Below are positions 1 through 7,592 of a DNA stretch of 32,863 nucleotides, in pieces; within the stretch, counting starts at the first letter, position 1, and the number at the start of each line of letters is the position of its first letter. Source of the DNA: Thermoleophilaceae bacterium (GTDB lineage Bacteria; Actinomycetota; Thermoleophilia; Solirubrobacterales; Thermoleophilaceae). The translations under genes were made by a program, and so were the position numbers. Under the pieces are notes generated by a model. It was not told the DNA's origin. It did not search any database and saw only the letters and a program-made list of their open reading frames with translations. The stretch spans positions 1 to 32,863 of the forward strand of contig JAICJR010000012.1 in assembly GCA_025928345.1 (NCBI GenBank), read 5' to 3'.

Positions 1-1014
1 GCCATCCGGAAAGCGCAGCGCGGGCATGTCGCGCCGGCGGATCACGCTGATCACCTCGACGTCGTGCGAGCGGGCGAGCCACTCGGCGGTGTTGAAGGTG
101 GTCCGGATCGTGCCGCCCACGCCGTACGCGTGGAGCAGAAGAAGCTTGAGTTTCCCGTCGCCCGGCTCGCGCGGCGGCCTGCCGGTGGCAAGACGCACCA
201 TCAGTCGGCCCACGGGCTGCAGCAGCGCAAGCACGACCAGCTTCGCCCGTCGTCCGAGCCGCCCGCGCGGCGCGGCGCGGCCACGCTCACGTGGTGGCCG
301 CACGCGAACCGACAGCTCGTTGTCCACGGTGAAGTACGGCTCCACCGCCTCGCCCGAGCCGGTGCGCACAGCCGGGTAGACGGTGCTGCGCCAGCGGTCC
401 GGCATGTCGTCGAGATGCGCGGCCAGCCGCGCACCGGAGTCGGTGAAGAGATCCCACGTGCCCGAGCGGAAGCGCGCGAGGTCGAAGGTCGCGACAAAGC
501 CGGCGCTGTCCGCCTCCACCTCCGCGCGCAGCTCGTCGCCACCATGCCGCGGTCGAGCGACCACGGCCTCCGGCGAGGCACCGGCGCCGCGCAGCTCGAG
601 GCTGGTCCCGCGCACCCACACCTCATCCACGCGCGCGTAGGGGCCCAGCACCTTCGCGTCGATATCGAGGCGCCCGCCCGCCGCGGAGTGCGGGCGCACT
701 CGGTACACGCCGCCGCCAATCGCCAACTCGGTGGGATGCGGCACCTCCACGGCGCGCACTCCGACCACGGTCCACGACGCCGCGCCGCTCGCCGGCCGCA
801 GCTCCTCGAGCCCGACCTCCGCCTGCAGCTCATCGCCGCCGGCAGGCGCGAGCGGCAACCGCACCTCACTGCCGGAGGACTCGTCCCGAAGCACAACCTC
901 AGACGCGCTGCCGAACGGCCCGCGCAGGATGTAACGGTCCCGTCCAAGCAGTCCGAGGCGGGCGGCCACGAGACGGTCGCCGGCGCCTGCGCGCGATCGC
1001 CGCGGTGGCTTCAC
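1..1014 (-). CDS. Glycosyltransferase with N-terminal beta-rich domain (partial, C-terminus beyond left edge)
   Basis: This open minus-strand frame runs off the left edge; about 338 residues are visible. The only plausible start is GTG at 1014, because an in-frame TAG lies at 1029-1027. Residues 20 to about 235 form a beta-rich region without catalytic motifs. A basic stretch and a hydrophobic helix (about 259-278) follow. From residue 288 the sequence KLKLLLLHAYGVGGTIRTT opens a typical GT-B Rossmann half: a beta strand, then a glycine-rich loop that normally contacts the acceptor. The family (GT4-like) is inferred from this N-terminal signature only; the donor-binding half lies outside the window. 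It probably adds a sugar to an envelope glycan. It precedes no visible gene, and the YVTN lipoprotein gene lies 41 bases upstream on the same strand, so the two may be co-transcribed. Confidence 0.72.
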   Translation of the reverse strand, partial: MKPPRRSRAGAGDRLVAARLGLLGRDRYILRGPFGSASEVVLRDESSGSEVRLPLAPAGGDELQAEVGLEELRPASGAASWTVVGVRAVEVPHPTELAIGGGVYRVRPHSAAGGRLDIDAKVLGPYARVDEVWVRGTSLELRGAGASPEAVVARPRHGGDELRAEVEADSAGFVATFDLARFRSGTWDLFTDSGARLAAHLDDMPDRWRSTVYPAVRTGSGEAVEPYFTVDNELSVRVRPPRERGRAAPRGRLGRRAKLVVLALLQPVGRLMVRLATGRPPREPGDGKLKLLLLHAYGVGGTIRTTFNTAEWLARSHDVEVISVIRRRDMPALRFPDG

Positions 1015-1055
1015 AGCCGGGCCACGCTAGCAGTGCGAACAGCGGCCGGAAACGC

Positions 1056-2237
1056 TCAGCGCAAGATGCCCGTGTGCCCCAGCGAGTAGCGCCCGGGCTG
1101 CGGCCACACGCACGCGCCGTGCGGCCCCGAGCCGACCTGTACGGCGTCGATCAGGTGGCCCGTGCGCGTGTTGATCGCGTAGATCACGCCGTTGTAGCGG
1201 CCCGTGAGCCAGAGCACGCGGCCGTTCGCGGACACGCCGCCCATGTCCGGGCTTCCGCCGCCGGGCAGCCGCCACTTGCGCACCACGTGCCTCGTCCGGA
1301 ACGAAATCAGCGAGACCGATCCCTCGCTGCGGTTGGACACGTAGAGGTAGCGCGCATTGCGGCTCGCATAGAGCCCGTGCGCGCCGGCGCCGGTACGGAT
1401 GAAGCCCCGCTTGTGGAAGCTGTGCGCGGAGATCTCCCACACGCCGTTCGACGCCATGTCGGCCACATAGAAGATGCGGCCGTCGGGCGAGAGCTTCACG
1501 TCCTGCGGCATGCTGCCCGGGCGCAGGGAGATCACGCCCGCCACCTTTTCCCGCTCGATGTCCACCACGAGCATCTGGCCGGAGAACTCGCAGCTCACCA
1601 GCGCGTAGCGGCCGTTCGCGGTGAAGTCCATGTGGTCGACGCCGTGGCACGGCACCGGCACCGACTTGTGCATCTTCATCGAGTGCGGGTCGCGGAAGTC
1701 GAGCCGCCCGAGCCGCTCGGCCACGACGATCGCGTAGCGCCCGTTGGGCGTGAAGTAGAGGTTGTAGGGGTCCGCCACCGGCACGCGCTTGCCCGGCTTG
1801 CCGGTGCGCGGGTCGATCGGGGTGAGGCTGTTGCCGTCGTCGTTCGCCACCCACAGCGTCTTCAGGTCCCACGACGGCACCACGTGCTGCGGCAGCGCGC
1901 CCGTGCTGAACTGGCGCACGATCTTGTAGGTGCGCGGGTCGATCTCGTCGACTGTGTTCGACTCGCTGTTGGGCACGTAGACGAGCGGCCGTGCGCTTCG
2001 GGCGGCAGCCGCGATCGCGCCCACGTGGTCAGCGGCGTACACGTCGTGCGAGTTCAGCGGCGGCGGCATGCCGGGCAAGAGGGCGCGGCCTCCAATCACG
2101 GCCAGGGACTTGAGCGGTTTGGCCGGCTTGAGATGCACGCGGGCGTCGCTGCGCTTATGCCCGCCGCCGCCGCATGCCGTTAGCGCCAACGCCAGCACGA
2201 GCGGCGCGGCGGCGACCCAGCGGAGCGTCCGACTCAT
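1056..2237 (-). CDS. Exported YVTN-type beta-propeller lipoprotein
   Basis: The 393-residue product starts with a lipoprotein signal peptide whose lipobox is LTAC (Cys22), followed by a Gly-rich linker, so it should be anchored to the outer face of the membrane. Residues about 80-390 are a series of blades resembling YVTN/surface-antigen propellers: YVPNSESNTVDEID, LWVANDDGNSLTPID, YLYVSNRSEGSVSLIS and LWLTGRYNGVIYAINTRTG, each about 40 residues. No enzyme motif is seen, so a binding or scaffolding role is likely; the ligand is unknown. Its ATG overlaps the TGA of the upstream Kelch gene (ATGA at 2237-2234), which implies translational coupling. The propeller assignment is firm; the function is not. 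Confidence 0.85.
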   Translation of the reverse strand: MSRTLRWVAAAPLVLALALTACGGGGHKRSDARVHLKPAKPLKSLAVIGGRALLPGMPPPLNSHDVYAADHVGAIAAAARSARPLVYVPNSESNTVDEIDPRTYKIVRQFSTGALPQHVVPSWDLKTLWVANDDGNSLTPIDPRTGKPGKRVPVADPYNLYFTPNGRYAIVVAERLGRLDFRDPHSMKMHKSVPVPCHGVDHMDFTANGRYALVSCEFSGQMLVVDIEREKVAGVISLRPGSMPQDVKLSPDGRIFYVADMASNGVWEISAHSFHKRGFIRTGAGAHGLYASRNARYLYVSNRSEGSVSLISFRTRHVVRKWRLPGGGSPDMGGVSANGRVLWLTGRYNGVIYAINTRTGHLIDAVQVGSGPHGACVWPQPGRYSLGHTGILR

Positions 2238-3289
2238 TGCGCGGGACGCAGTTCTATGACGGTCGCCACCGTGCCCGTGCTCGTCCGACCGCCTATTGCG
2301 AGGATGCGGCGTCGCTGGGCCACGGCTCCGAGGTCGGAGAGCGGAACGGGAAGATGGCCGGCGCTCTGGATGCGGCGGTGACCGGGCTGCACGGCGAAGA
2401 TCCGGCGCGTGGGCGTGCCCACCTGCTCCTGGCGGCCGCCGATCACGTACACGCAGCAGCCGAACGCGGCCGCCGCCGCGTGCGTGGTGGGACGAGGCAG
2501 GCGCGCGGCCACGGTGAGCTTGCGCGTGGTGGTGTCAAAGGCGAGCACGTCGTGGCTCGCGCCCGTGGGCGTGCTGCCGCCCGCTATGTAGAGGTTGCGT
2601 CCGAGTGCCGCAACCGCCGCGTAGCGCAGCGGGTGCGGCAGGTGGCCGACCACCTGCACGCGGTGGCCGGGGCGCCACGCGAGGATGTCGTCGCTCGGGT
2701 TGGTGCCGTCGTAGCCGCCGACGATGAAGGCGCTGCTTCCCACCGTGGCGGCCGCGATGTCCGAAAGCGGCTTGGGCAGCTTGCCGGCCTGCGTCGCGGG
2801 ACGGCCCGAGAGGCTCACCTTCACGATCGCGTCGCTCGTGGTGAAGTTGCCGCCACCGAAGAGGTAGACCGCGCGGCCAAGCCGCACGGCGGCCGCGTCG
2901 TGCACCGCAGCGGGCAGGGCGCTGTGGCGCACCTCGCGGGCGCCGTGCAGCACCACGATGTCCGTGCGCGAGGTGTCAGCCGCGGTGAGGCCGCCGAGCA
3001 GGACGGCGCTAGCCGGGCCGAGCTGAGCGACGGCCGCGTCCTGCTCCGGCGCGCTCAGGTGTCCTGCCGTGGCGGCGCGGAGACGGATCGGCTGCACGGC
3101 GGCACGCGGTGGCGGCGGACCGAGCCGGGCGCCGCCGGTCTTGTGATCGCTGCCGCCACGGCTCACGAGCGCCGCGATCACGCCGAGCGCGATGAGGGCG
3201 GCCACGAGCGCCGCCTGAAGGCGTCGCTGCCGTATCCGTCGCTGCCGCGAGCGGGGGCGACCTGGGGTCTTGGTGCTGGGACGCGTCAC
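2234..3289 (-). CDS. Membrane-anchored Kelch-repeat protein
   Basis: The 351-residue product starts at GTG 3289. A strongly basic N-terminus (1-24) precedes one membrane helix (about 25-42), so the rest should lie outside the membrane. From about residue 80 there are at least five Kelch blades with the diagnostic paired glycines: AVYLFGGGNF, SAFIVGGYDG, NLYIAGGSTP, CVYVIGGRQE and RILAIGGRTS, each preceded by a LPxPLxxxAAAxxG-type strand. Such propellers usually mediate binding and no catalytic residues are seen. It is the first gene of a two-gene unit with the YVTN lipoprotein, sharing a 4-base stop/start overlap. The 68 bases upstream (3290-3357) could hold its promoter, but no clear -35/-10 pair is visible. 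Confidence 0.85.
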   Translation of the reverse strand: MTRPSTKTPGRPRSRQRRIRQRRLQAALVAALIALGVIAALVSRGGSDHKTGGARLGPPPPRAAVQPIRLRAATAGHLSAPEQDAAVAQLGPASAVLLGGLTAADTSRTDIVVLHGAREVRHSALPAAVHDAAAVRLGRAVYLFGGGNFTTSDAIVKVSLSGRPATQAGKLPKPLSDIAAATVGSSAFIVGGYDGTNPSDDILAWRPGHRVQVVGHLPHPLRYAAVAALGRNLYIAGGSTPTGASHDVLAFDTTTRKLTVAARLPRPTTHAAAAAFGCCVYVIGGRQEQVGTPTRRIFAVQPGHRRIQSAGHLPVPLSDLGAVAQRRRILAIGGRTSTGTVATVIELRPAQ

Positions 3290-3357
3290 AGATGAAGCGA
3301 CGAGCCAAGCTAACAGCCCCCGGCTGAAACAGCGTTAAGCGGTCTACGAGAGAGCGC

Positions 3358-3768
3358 TTACGCGGCGTGACCGGCGAACGTCGGCCGGCGACGCGGCAGC
3401 GGGATCACGCGCGCGGGCTCGGGCAGTAGAACGCCCTCGGCGCGCATCTGCGCCGCACGCAGCTCGAGCACGCTGACGAGCTCCGCGGTGCGGACGAATG
3501 GGTTGGCGATCGGGCGGCCGCCCATTACGGGCACGGCGGCCTGGATGCCTCCGCCCATCTCGCCCACGAGGAGCGGTCCGGCCGGCATGCGACTGCTGTC
3601 GAGCGCCGCGATCTGGCGCAGCGCGTCCTTGTCCGCCGGCTCAGCCAGCCGAACGACGAAGCGGCGCGCCTGCGAGTCCGCGCGGCGAGGAGGGCGTGCC
3701 TCGCGGACCGCAGGCGCTTTTGGGGAGCTGCTGCGGGGACCGCGAGGGAGTAGAAATCCGTGGAACAT
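3358..3768 (-). CDS. Small GNAT-like protein lacking the acetyl-CoA loop
   Basis: The 136-residue product starts at ATG 3768, chosen because a strong ribosome binding site (AAGGAGGA) sits 8 bases upstream. A longer in-frame reading to 3987 would run through the divergent regulator gene and is rejected. Residues about 45-110 (FVVRLAEPADKDALRQIAAL, then LLVGEMGGGIQAAVPV) match the first strand, two helices and next strands of a GNAT fold. The conserved acyl-CoA pyrophosphate loop (Q/RxxGxG/A) and the C-terminal half are missing. The Arg/Pro-rich ends look disordered. It may be a binding-only stub. It faces a MocR regulator across an 80-base shared promoter region, so it is a candidate target of that regulator. 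The function is unknown. Confidence 0.7.
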   Translation of the reverse strand: MFHGFLLPRGPRSSSPKAPAVREARPPRRADSQARRFVVRLAEPADKDALRQIAALDSSRMPAGPLLVGEMGGGIQAAVPVMGGRPIANPFVRTAELVSVLELRAAQMRAEGVLLPEPARVIPLPRRRPTFAGHAA

Positions 3769-3848
3769 TGTGCGATCCTCCTTGTAGTACATCAAGAGGG
3801 TTGTGTGCGTCTTACAATCTAAAGTACGGCAGCACACGGGAGGACTCA
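3769..3848. promoter_or_regulatory. Divergent promoter/operator region between GNAT-like gene and MocR gene
   Basis: These 80 bases are clearly more A+T rich than the surroundings and serve two divergent genes with strong ribosome binding sites. On the plus strand TACAAT (3813-3818) is a good -10 candidate about 30 bases before the ATG; its -35 is weak. AGTAC occurs twice as a direct repeat (3786-3790, 3823-3827), and TTGTA (3782-3786) faces TACAA (3813-3817). MocR proteins usually bind direct repeats in the shared promoter with a divergent gene, so autoregulation here is a reasonable inference. Confidence 0.4.
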
Positions 3849-5348
3849 ATGTCATACAAAGTCGATTTGTCTGGGCTGAAGCGCGACGGGGAGGTATCGC
3901 TGACGCAGCAGCTCGTGGATCGCTTCGCCGCCGCGATCGACGCCGAGCAGCTCGACCCTGGCGAGAAGCTGCCCACCACGCGGGCACTGTCGGCCGAGGC
4001 CGGCATCAACCACCTCACCGCGGCGCGCGCGTACCGTCGCCTTGCGGAGCTCGGCTACGTGACCGCCACGGTTGGGCGCGGCACCTTCGTGCGCACGCTC
4101 GCGCCGGCCGCCGACGAGCGCCACGGCGACGACTGGCAGGTCTACGCCCTGCCCGACCGCCCGGTGACTTACGCGGAGCAGGTCACGGGAGACGCGTTCC
4201 GGCTCGCCAATGAGCCCGGCATGCTCTCGCTCTCCACCGGCTGGCCGTCTCCGCGCCTGTACCCGACCGAGGACCTCGCGCGCATCAGCGCCGACGTCTT
4301 TCGCGAGGAGGGCGGCAACGCGATCTCCTATCTCACCGCCGAGGGACTGCTCGACCTCCGCGAGCAGCTCGCGCGCCACGGCGCCGAGCACGGCTACGCC
4401 GCCGATGCCGACGAGATCATCGTCACCTCCGGCGCGCGCCAGGCCATCGACCTCGTGGTGCGGACGCTGACCGAGCCGGGCGATGTGGCCGTGGTGGAGT
4501 CGCCCACGTTTGTGGGGTTCCTCTCCTCGCTGCGCGCGGCCGGGGCGCGCATAATCGGCGTGCCCGTGGACGAGAACGGGCTCGACGTCGACGCGCTCGA
4601 GCGTGTGCTCGCGCGGCACGAGGTGAAGCTCTGTGCCCTCCAGACGAGCTGCCAGAACCCCACCGGGCGCGACCTTTCGCCGGAACGCCTGCGCCGGCTC
4701 GCCGAGCTCGCGATGGAGCGCAACTTCTTCGTGATCGAGGACGGCGTGTACGCGGACCTGCGCTTCGAGGGCGAGCGGCCGCAGGCACTGCGCTCGCTCG
4801 CGCCCGGTCACGTGATCTACGTGGACTCGCTGTCGAAGACGGTTGGCGGCGGGCTGCGCGTGGGCTGGATCGCCGCTCGTGGGCCCGTGTACGAGCGGCT
4901 CGCGGCTTTGAAGCTCGAGAGCGACTTCCACACGGCAACGCTTCCGCAGCACATCGCGGCGCGCTTCCTGGCCGAGGACCTCCACCGGCGGCAGGTGGAG
5001 CGCACGCTGCCCTTCTACAGGGAACGGCGCGACGTGCTGATCGAAGCGCTCGAGCACCACCTCGCCGGCGAGTACCGGGTGAACACGCCGCAGGGCGGCC
5101 ACCACGTGTGGGTCACCCTCGCGCGGCCGCTGTCCGAGCGCGAGCTCTACCGCGAGGCGGCGCGGCACGGCGTGACGTTCACGCCGGGCGGCGTGGTGAC
5201 CGCCGAGCGCCACTCGCAGACGAGCCTGCGGCTGTCCTTCTCGCTGCTCGACCCGGCCGAGCTGGACGAGGGCGTACGGCGGCTCGCGCGCGCGATGCGT
5301 CAGCTCAGGCGCACCGTTCGCCAGGGCGCGACCATGCCGCTGTCGTAA
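3849..5348 (+). CDS. MocR-family transcriptional regulator (GntR HTH fused to aminotransferase-like PLP domain)
   Basis: The 499-residue product starts at ATG 3849, preceded by GGGAGGA. Residues 16-82 are a GntR winged helix: SLTQQLVDRFAAAID, then GEKLPTTRALSAEAGINHLT and a GYVTATVGRGTFV wing. Residues about 115-490 are a fold-type I PLP domain with the cofactor residues in place: CQNPTG (Asn270), VIEDGVYADLRF (Asp298), the Schiff-base lysine in YVDSLSKTVGGGLRVGW (Lys330) and Arg337. Length and order fit the MocR family (PdxR, GabR and relatives), where PLP or an amino-compound adduct is the signal. True aminotransferase activity is possible but less likely. Likely targets are its own gene, the divergent GNAT-like gene, and perhaps the esterase gene 9 bases downstream. 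Confidence 0.88.
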   Translation: MSYKVDLSGLKRDGEVSLTQQLVDRFAAAIDAEQLDPGEKLPTTRALSAEAGINHLTAARAYRRLAELGYVTATVGRGTFVRTLAPAADERHGDDWQVYALPDRPVTYAEQVTGDAFRLANEPGMLSLSTGWPSPRLYPTEDLARISADVFREEGGNAISYLTAEGLLDLREQLARHGAEHGYAADADEIIVTSGARQAIDLVVRTLTEPGDVAVVESPTFVGFLSSLRAAGARIIGVPVDENGLDVDALERVLARHEVKLCALQTSCQNPTGRDLSPERLRRLAELAMERNFFVIEDGVYADLRFEGERPQALRSLAPGHVIYVDSLSKTVGGGLRVGWIAARGPVYERLAALKLESDFHTATLPQHIAARFLAEDLHRRQVERTLPFYRERRDVLIEALEHHLAGEYRVNTPQGGHHVWVTLARPLSERELYREAARHGVTFTPGGVVTAERHSQTSLRLSFSLLDPAELDEGVRRLARAMRQLRRTVRQGATMPLS

Positions 5349-5357
5349 TCTGCCGTC

Positions 5358-6008
5358 GTGTCCCTCGACTCGCTGGTGCACCGCAAGCGTCCTTCCGCCG
5401 GCGAGCCGGAGGGTGCGCTGGTGCTTCTCCATGGACGCGCCACCGACGAGAACGACCTTTTCCCGCTGCTGGACATGCTCGACCCCGAGCGGCGGCTCGC
5501 CGGCTACACGCTGCGCGGCCCGTTCAACCTCCCGCCGGGCGGCTGGCACTGGTACGAGCTGGCCGGCATCCCCACGCCCGACCCTCCCACCTTCACCCGC
5601 ACGTTCGCGCGCGTGTCCGGCTGGCTCGACTCGCTGAACGACGAGCTCGAAGTAGCCATGGACCGCACGGTGCTCGGCGGGTTCTCCCAGGGATCCGTGA
5701 TGTCGTACGCGCTCGGGCTCGGTGCCGAGCGTCCGGTCCCGGCCGGCATCATCGCCCTGAGCGGCTTCCTGCCGCGGGTACCGGGCTTTGCGCTCGATCT
5801 CGAATCGCGGCAGGGGTTGCCGGTGGCGATCGGCCACGGCACGCACGATCCGGTGATCGGGGTGCAGTTCGGCCGCGAAGCGAAGAACATCCTGGAAGAA
5901 GGTGGCCTGGACGTGACGTGGCGCGAGTCGCCGATGATGCATGGAGTCGATCCTGCTTATCTGGCGGAGCTGGAGAGTTGGGTGCGCGAGGCTGTTCCTA
6001 GTGACTAG
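5358..6008 (+). CDS. Carboxylesterase/phospholipase-type alpha/beta hydrolase
   Basis: The 216-residue product starts at GTG 5358, only 9 bases after the MocR stop. It is a small serine hydrolase of the phospholipase/carboxylesterase family (Abhydrolase_2, YpfH/EstB-like). The visible parts are LVLLHGRATDENDL (oxyanion region), GGFSQGS (nucleophile Ser110), IGHGTHDPVIG (Asp164) and MMHGVD (His195), so the catalytic triad is complete. There is no signal peptide, so it is cytosolic. The natural ester substrate cannot be read from the sequence. It probably shares a transcript with the MocR gene. A 7-base tandem repeat array begins inside its last codons and runs into the spacer. Confidence 0.88.
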   Translation: MSLDSLVHRKRPSAGEPEGALVLLHGRATDENDLFPLLDMLDPERRLAGYTLRGPFNLPPGGWHWYELAGIPTPDPPTFTRTFARVSGWLDSLNDELEVAMDRTVLGGFSQGSVMSYALGLGAERPVPAGIIALSGFLPRVPGFALDLESRQGLPVAIGHGTHDPVIGVQFGREAKNILEEGGLDVTWRESPMMHGVDPAYLAELESWVREAVPSD

Positions 6009-6027
6009 TGACTGGTGGCTAGTCCCT
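6000..6027. repeat. Four-copy imperfect heptanucleotide tandem repeat
   Basis: Four consecutive 7-base units lie head to tail: AGTGACT, AGTGACT, GGTGGCT, AGTCCCT. The first two are identical; the others differ by 2 bases each from the first. The array overlaps the TAG stop (6006-6008) of the esterase gene and ends 13 bases before the next start. The 7-base period resembles the short tandemly repeated repetitive (STRR) class known from cyanobacteria. No function is implied by the sequence alone. Confidence 0.7.
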
Positions 6028-6040
6028 ATCCTCCAGCGCC

Positions 6041-6940
6041 GTGACTGACGTTTCCACGGGCGACTTCCTCTACGACGGGCAGCGGCTCGTCTATGACGTG
6101 TACGGCGAGGGGCGCGACACGGTGGTGCTGCTTCCGGGGCTCCTGCTGTCGCGGAAGATGCAGGATCCGCTGGCGCGGGCGCTGGCCGAGCGCGGCAGAC
6201 GGGTGATCAGCCTCGACCTGCTGGGCCACGGCGAGTCCGACCGCCCGTCCGACATGTGGCGCTATTCCATGACGCTGTTCGGCGAGCAGGTGGTGGCGCT
6301 GCTCGACCACCTCGAGATCCGCCGCGCGGTTGTGGGCGGCACGTCGCTCGGCGCGAACGTGACGCTCGAGACGGCGATGCTGGCGCCCGGCCGGATCCAG
6401 GGCCTGATCGTGGAGATGCCGGTGCTCGACAACGCGCTGGTGGCGTGCGCGCTCGCGTTCACGCCGATGCTCGTGGGCTTCACGTTCGGCGCGCCGCTCA
6501 CGCGGCTCGTGAACCAGGTGGCGCGCCGGATACCGCGCGGCCTCCACAACATGTGGGACGTGGGGCTCGACTGGGCGAGCCAGGACCCGGCGCCGTCCGC
6601 GGCGGTGCTGCAGGGACTCTTCTTTGGCCGCACCGCTCCGCCGCGCTCCGAGCGGCGCACGATCAAGGCGCCCGCCCTCGTGATCGGCCACTCGCGCGAT
6701 CCCGTCCACCCATTCTCCGATTCCGACATGCTCGTCCGCGAGCTGCCTAACGGCCGCCTCGTGGAGGCGAGCTCGATCTTCGAGTTGCGGCTCACGCCCG
6801 AACGCCTCACCGGCGAGATCGCCGACTTCGTGGACGACTGCTGGAACCCCAAGCCGAAGGGCCAGAACCACGGTGCCCGCGGGGCCGGCACGAGCCACGC
6901 GCGGCGCGGGCCGCAGCGGCTGCGCCACGATGACGGCTGA
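6041..6940 (+). CDS. Alpha/beta hydrolase-fold protein, apparently without the catalytic histidine
   Basis: The 299-residue product starts at GTG 6041. The fold is clear: TVVLLPGLLLSRKM (oxyanion loop), DLLGHGESDRP, and the nucleophile elbow GGTSLGAN (Ser102). ALVIGHSRDPVHPF supplies the acid (Asp220). At the position where a GxxGHxxxxE loop should give the histidine, the sequence reads EASSIFELRLTP (242-253), with no His. His217 and His223 lie near the acid instead. It may be a non-catalytic member or use another base. The last 30 residues are basic and low-complexity. The end overlaps the start of the DUF3105 gene by 11 bases. There is no signal peptide, so it is cytosolic. Confidence 0.82.
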   Translation: MTDVSTGDFLYDGQRLVYDVYGEGRDTVVLLPGLLLSRKMQDPLARALAERGRRVISLDLLGHGESDRPSDMWRYSMTLFGEQVVALLDHLEIRRAVVGGTSLGANVTLETAMLAPGRIQGLIVEMPVLDNALVACALAFTPMLVGFTFGAPLTRLVNQVARRIPRGLHNMWDVGLDWASQDPAPSAAVLQGLFFGRTAPPRSERRTIKAPALVIGHSRDPVHPFSDSDMLVRELPNGRLVEASSIFELRLTPERLTGEIADFVDDCWNPKPKGQNHGARGAGTSHARRGPQRLRHDDG

Positions 6941-7562
6941 GCGGTCCGAGGCCGAGCGCGCAGCTTCCGACCGCCGGAGGGTCAAGCAGCTCGTCGCGTT
7001 CGCCATCTTCGCGCTCGCTGTGACGCTCGTCTGGATCGTCGCAATCACCACCGGCGGCAGCAGCGGCGCGCGCCCCACCGGCGGCTCGCCGTCCGTGTAC
7101 CCCGCCGCGTCGATCCCGGCGCCGCGGGAGCGGTCTTTGAGCCGCGCCGTCGCGAGCTCACGCTGCGTGCTGCGCAGCTTCCCGAGCTACGGCAGGGGCA
7201 AGACCGGCGCGCGCGTCCAGTACCGCACCAACCCGCCCACGTCCGGGCCGAGCGATCCGTCGCCGGCAGCCGACGGCATCTACGACGACCCGGCCGGAAC
7301 GTCGAAGCTCGTGCGCGCGCTCGCCAACGGCCGCGTGATCTTCCAGTTTGCGCCGGGTGCGCCGCCCAAGCTGCGCGGGCAGCTCAAGACGCTCGTGAAG
7401 CAGGACCCGCGCCACCTGATCCTGACCGCGAACCAGACCGGGATGTCGTACGCGGTGGCGGCCACGGCATGGCGGCATTACCTCGGCTGCAACACCGTGA
7501 ACGGCTCCACCTTCGACGCCCTGCGCGACTTCCGGGATACGTACCGCAACCGGGCGAGCTGA
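6930..7562 (+). CDS. DUF3105 membrane-anchored protein
   Basis: The 210-residue product starts at ATG 6930, inside the end of the preceding hydrolase gene; a start further upstream would deepen that overlap. One transmembrane helix (about 20-40) follows a charged N-terminus, so the rest is extracytoplasmic. Residues 77-190 match DUF3105: a first Cys (Cys79), VQYRTNPPTSGPSDP, an LVRALANGRVIFQF strand (residues 127-140), and AWRHYLGC ending in Cys187. The family normally has TSGPH; here the His is Ser108. Cys79 and Cys187 could form a disulfide outside the cell. The family's role is not established. It probably belongs to one transcript with the hydrolase before it. Confidence 0.82.
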   Translation: MTAERSEAERAASDRRRVKQLVAFAIFALAVTLVWIVAITTGGSSGARPTGGSPSVYPAASIPAPRERSLSRAVASSRCVLRSFPSYGRGKTGARVQYRTNPPTSGPSDPSPAADGIYDDPAGTSKLVRALANGRVIFQFAPGAPPKLRGQLKTLVKQDPRHLILTANQTGMSYAVAATAWRHYLGCNTVNGSTFDALRDFRDTYRNRAS

Positions 7563-7592
7563 GGGCCGCACCGCAGCGCCCGCGCTGCCACC

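Noticed and set aside
64-1089. Long plus-strand open frame of 341 codons
   Set aside because: Its product is Arg/His/Ala-rich with no domain, and it is antisense to a frame with clear glycosyltransferase sequence.
3290-3357. Promoter-like TTAACG and TTAGCT upstream of the Kelch gene
   Set aside because: Spacing is about 19 bases and both hexamers match weakly, so it is not listed as a feature.
3852-5942. 696-codon minus-strand open frame opposite the MocR and esterase genes
   Set aside because: It is a shadow of GC-rich codon use; composition is His/Arg/Glu-rich without motifs while the plus strand has complete catalytic motifs.
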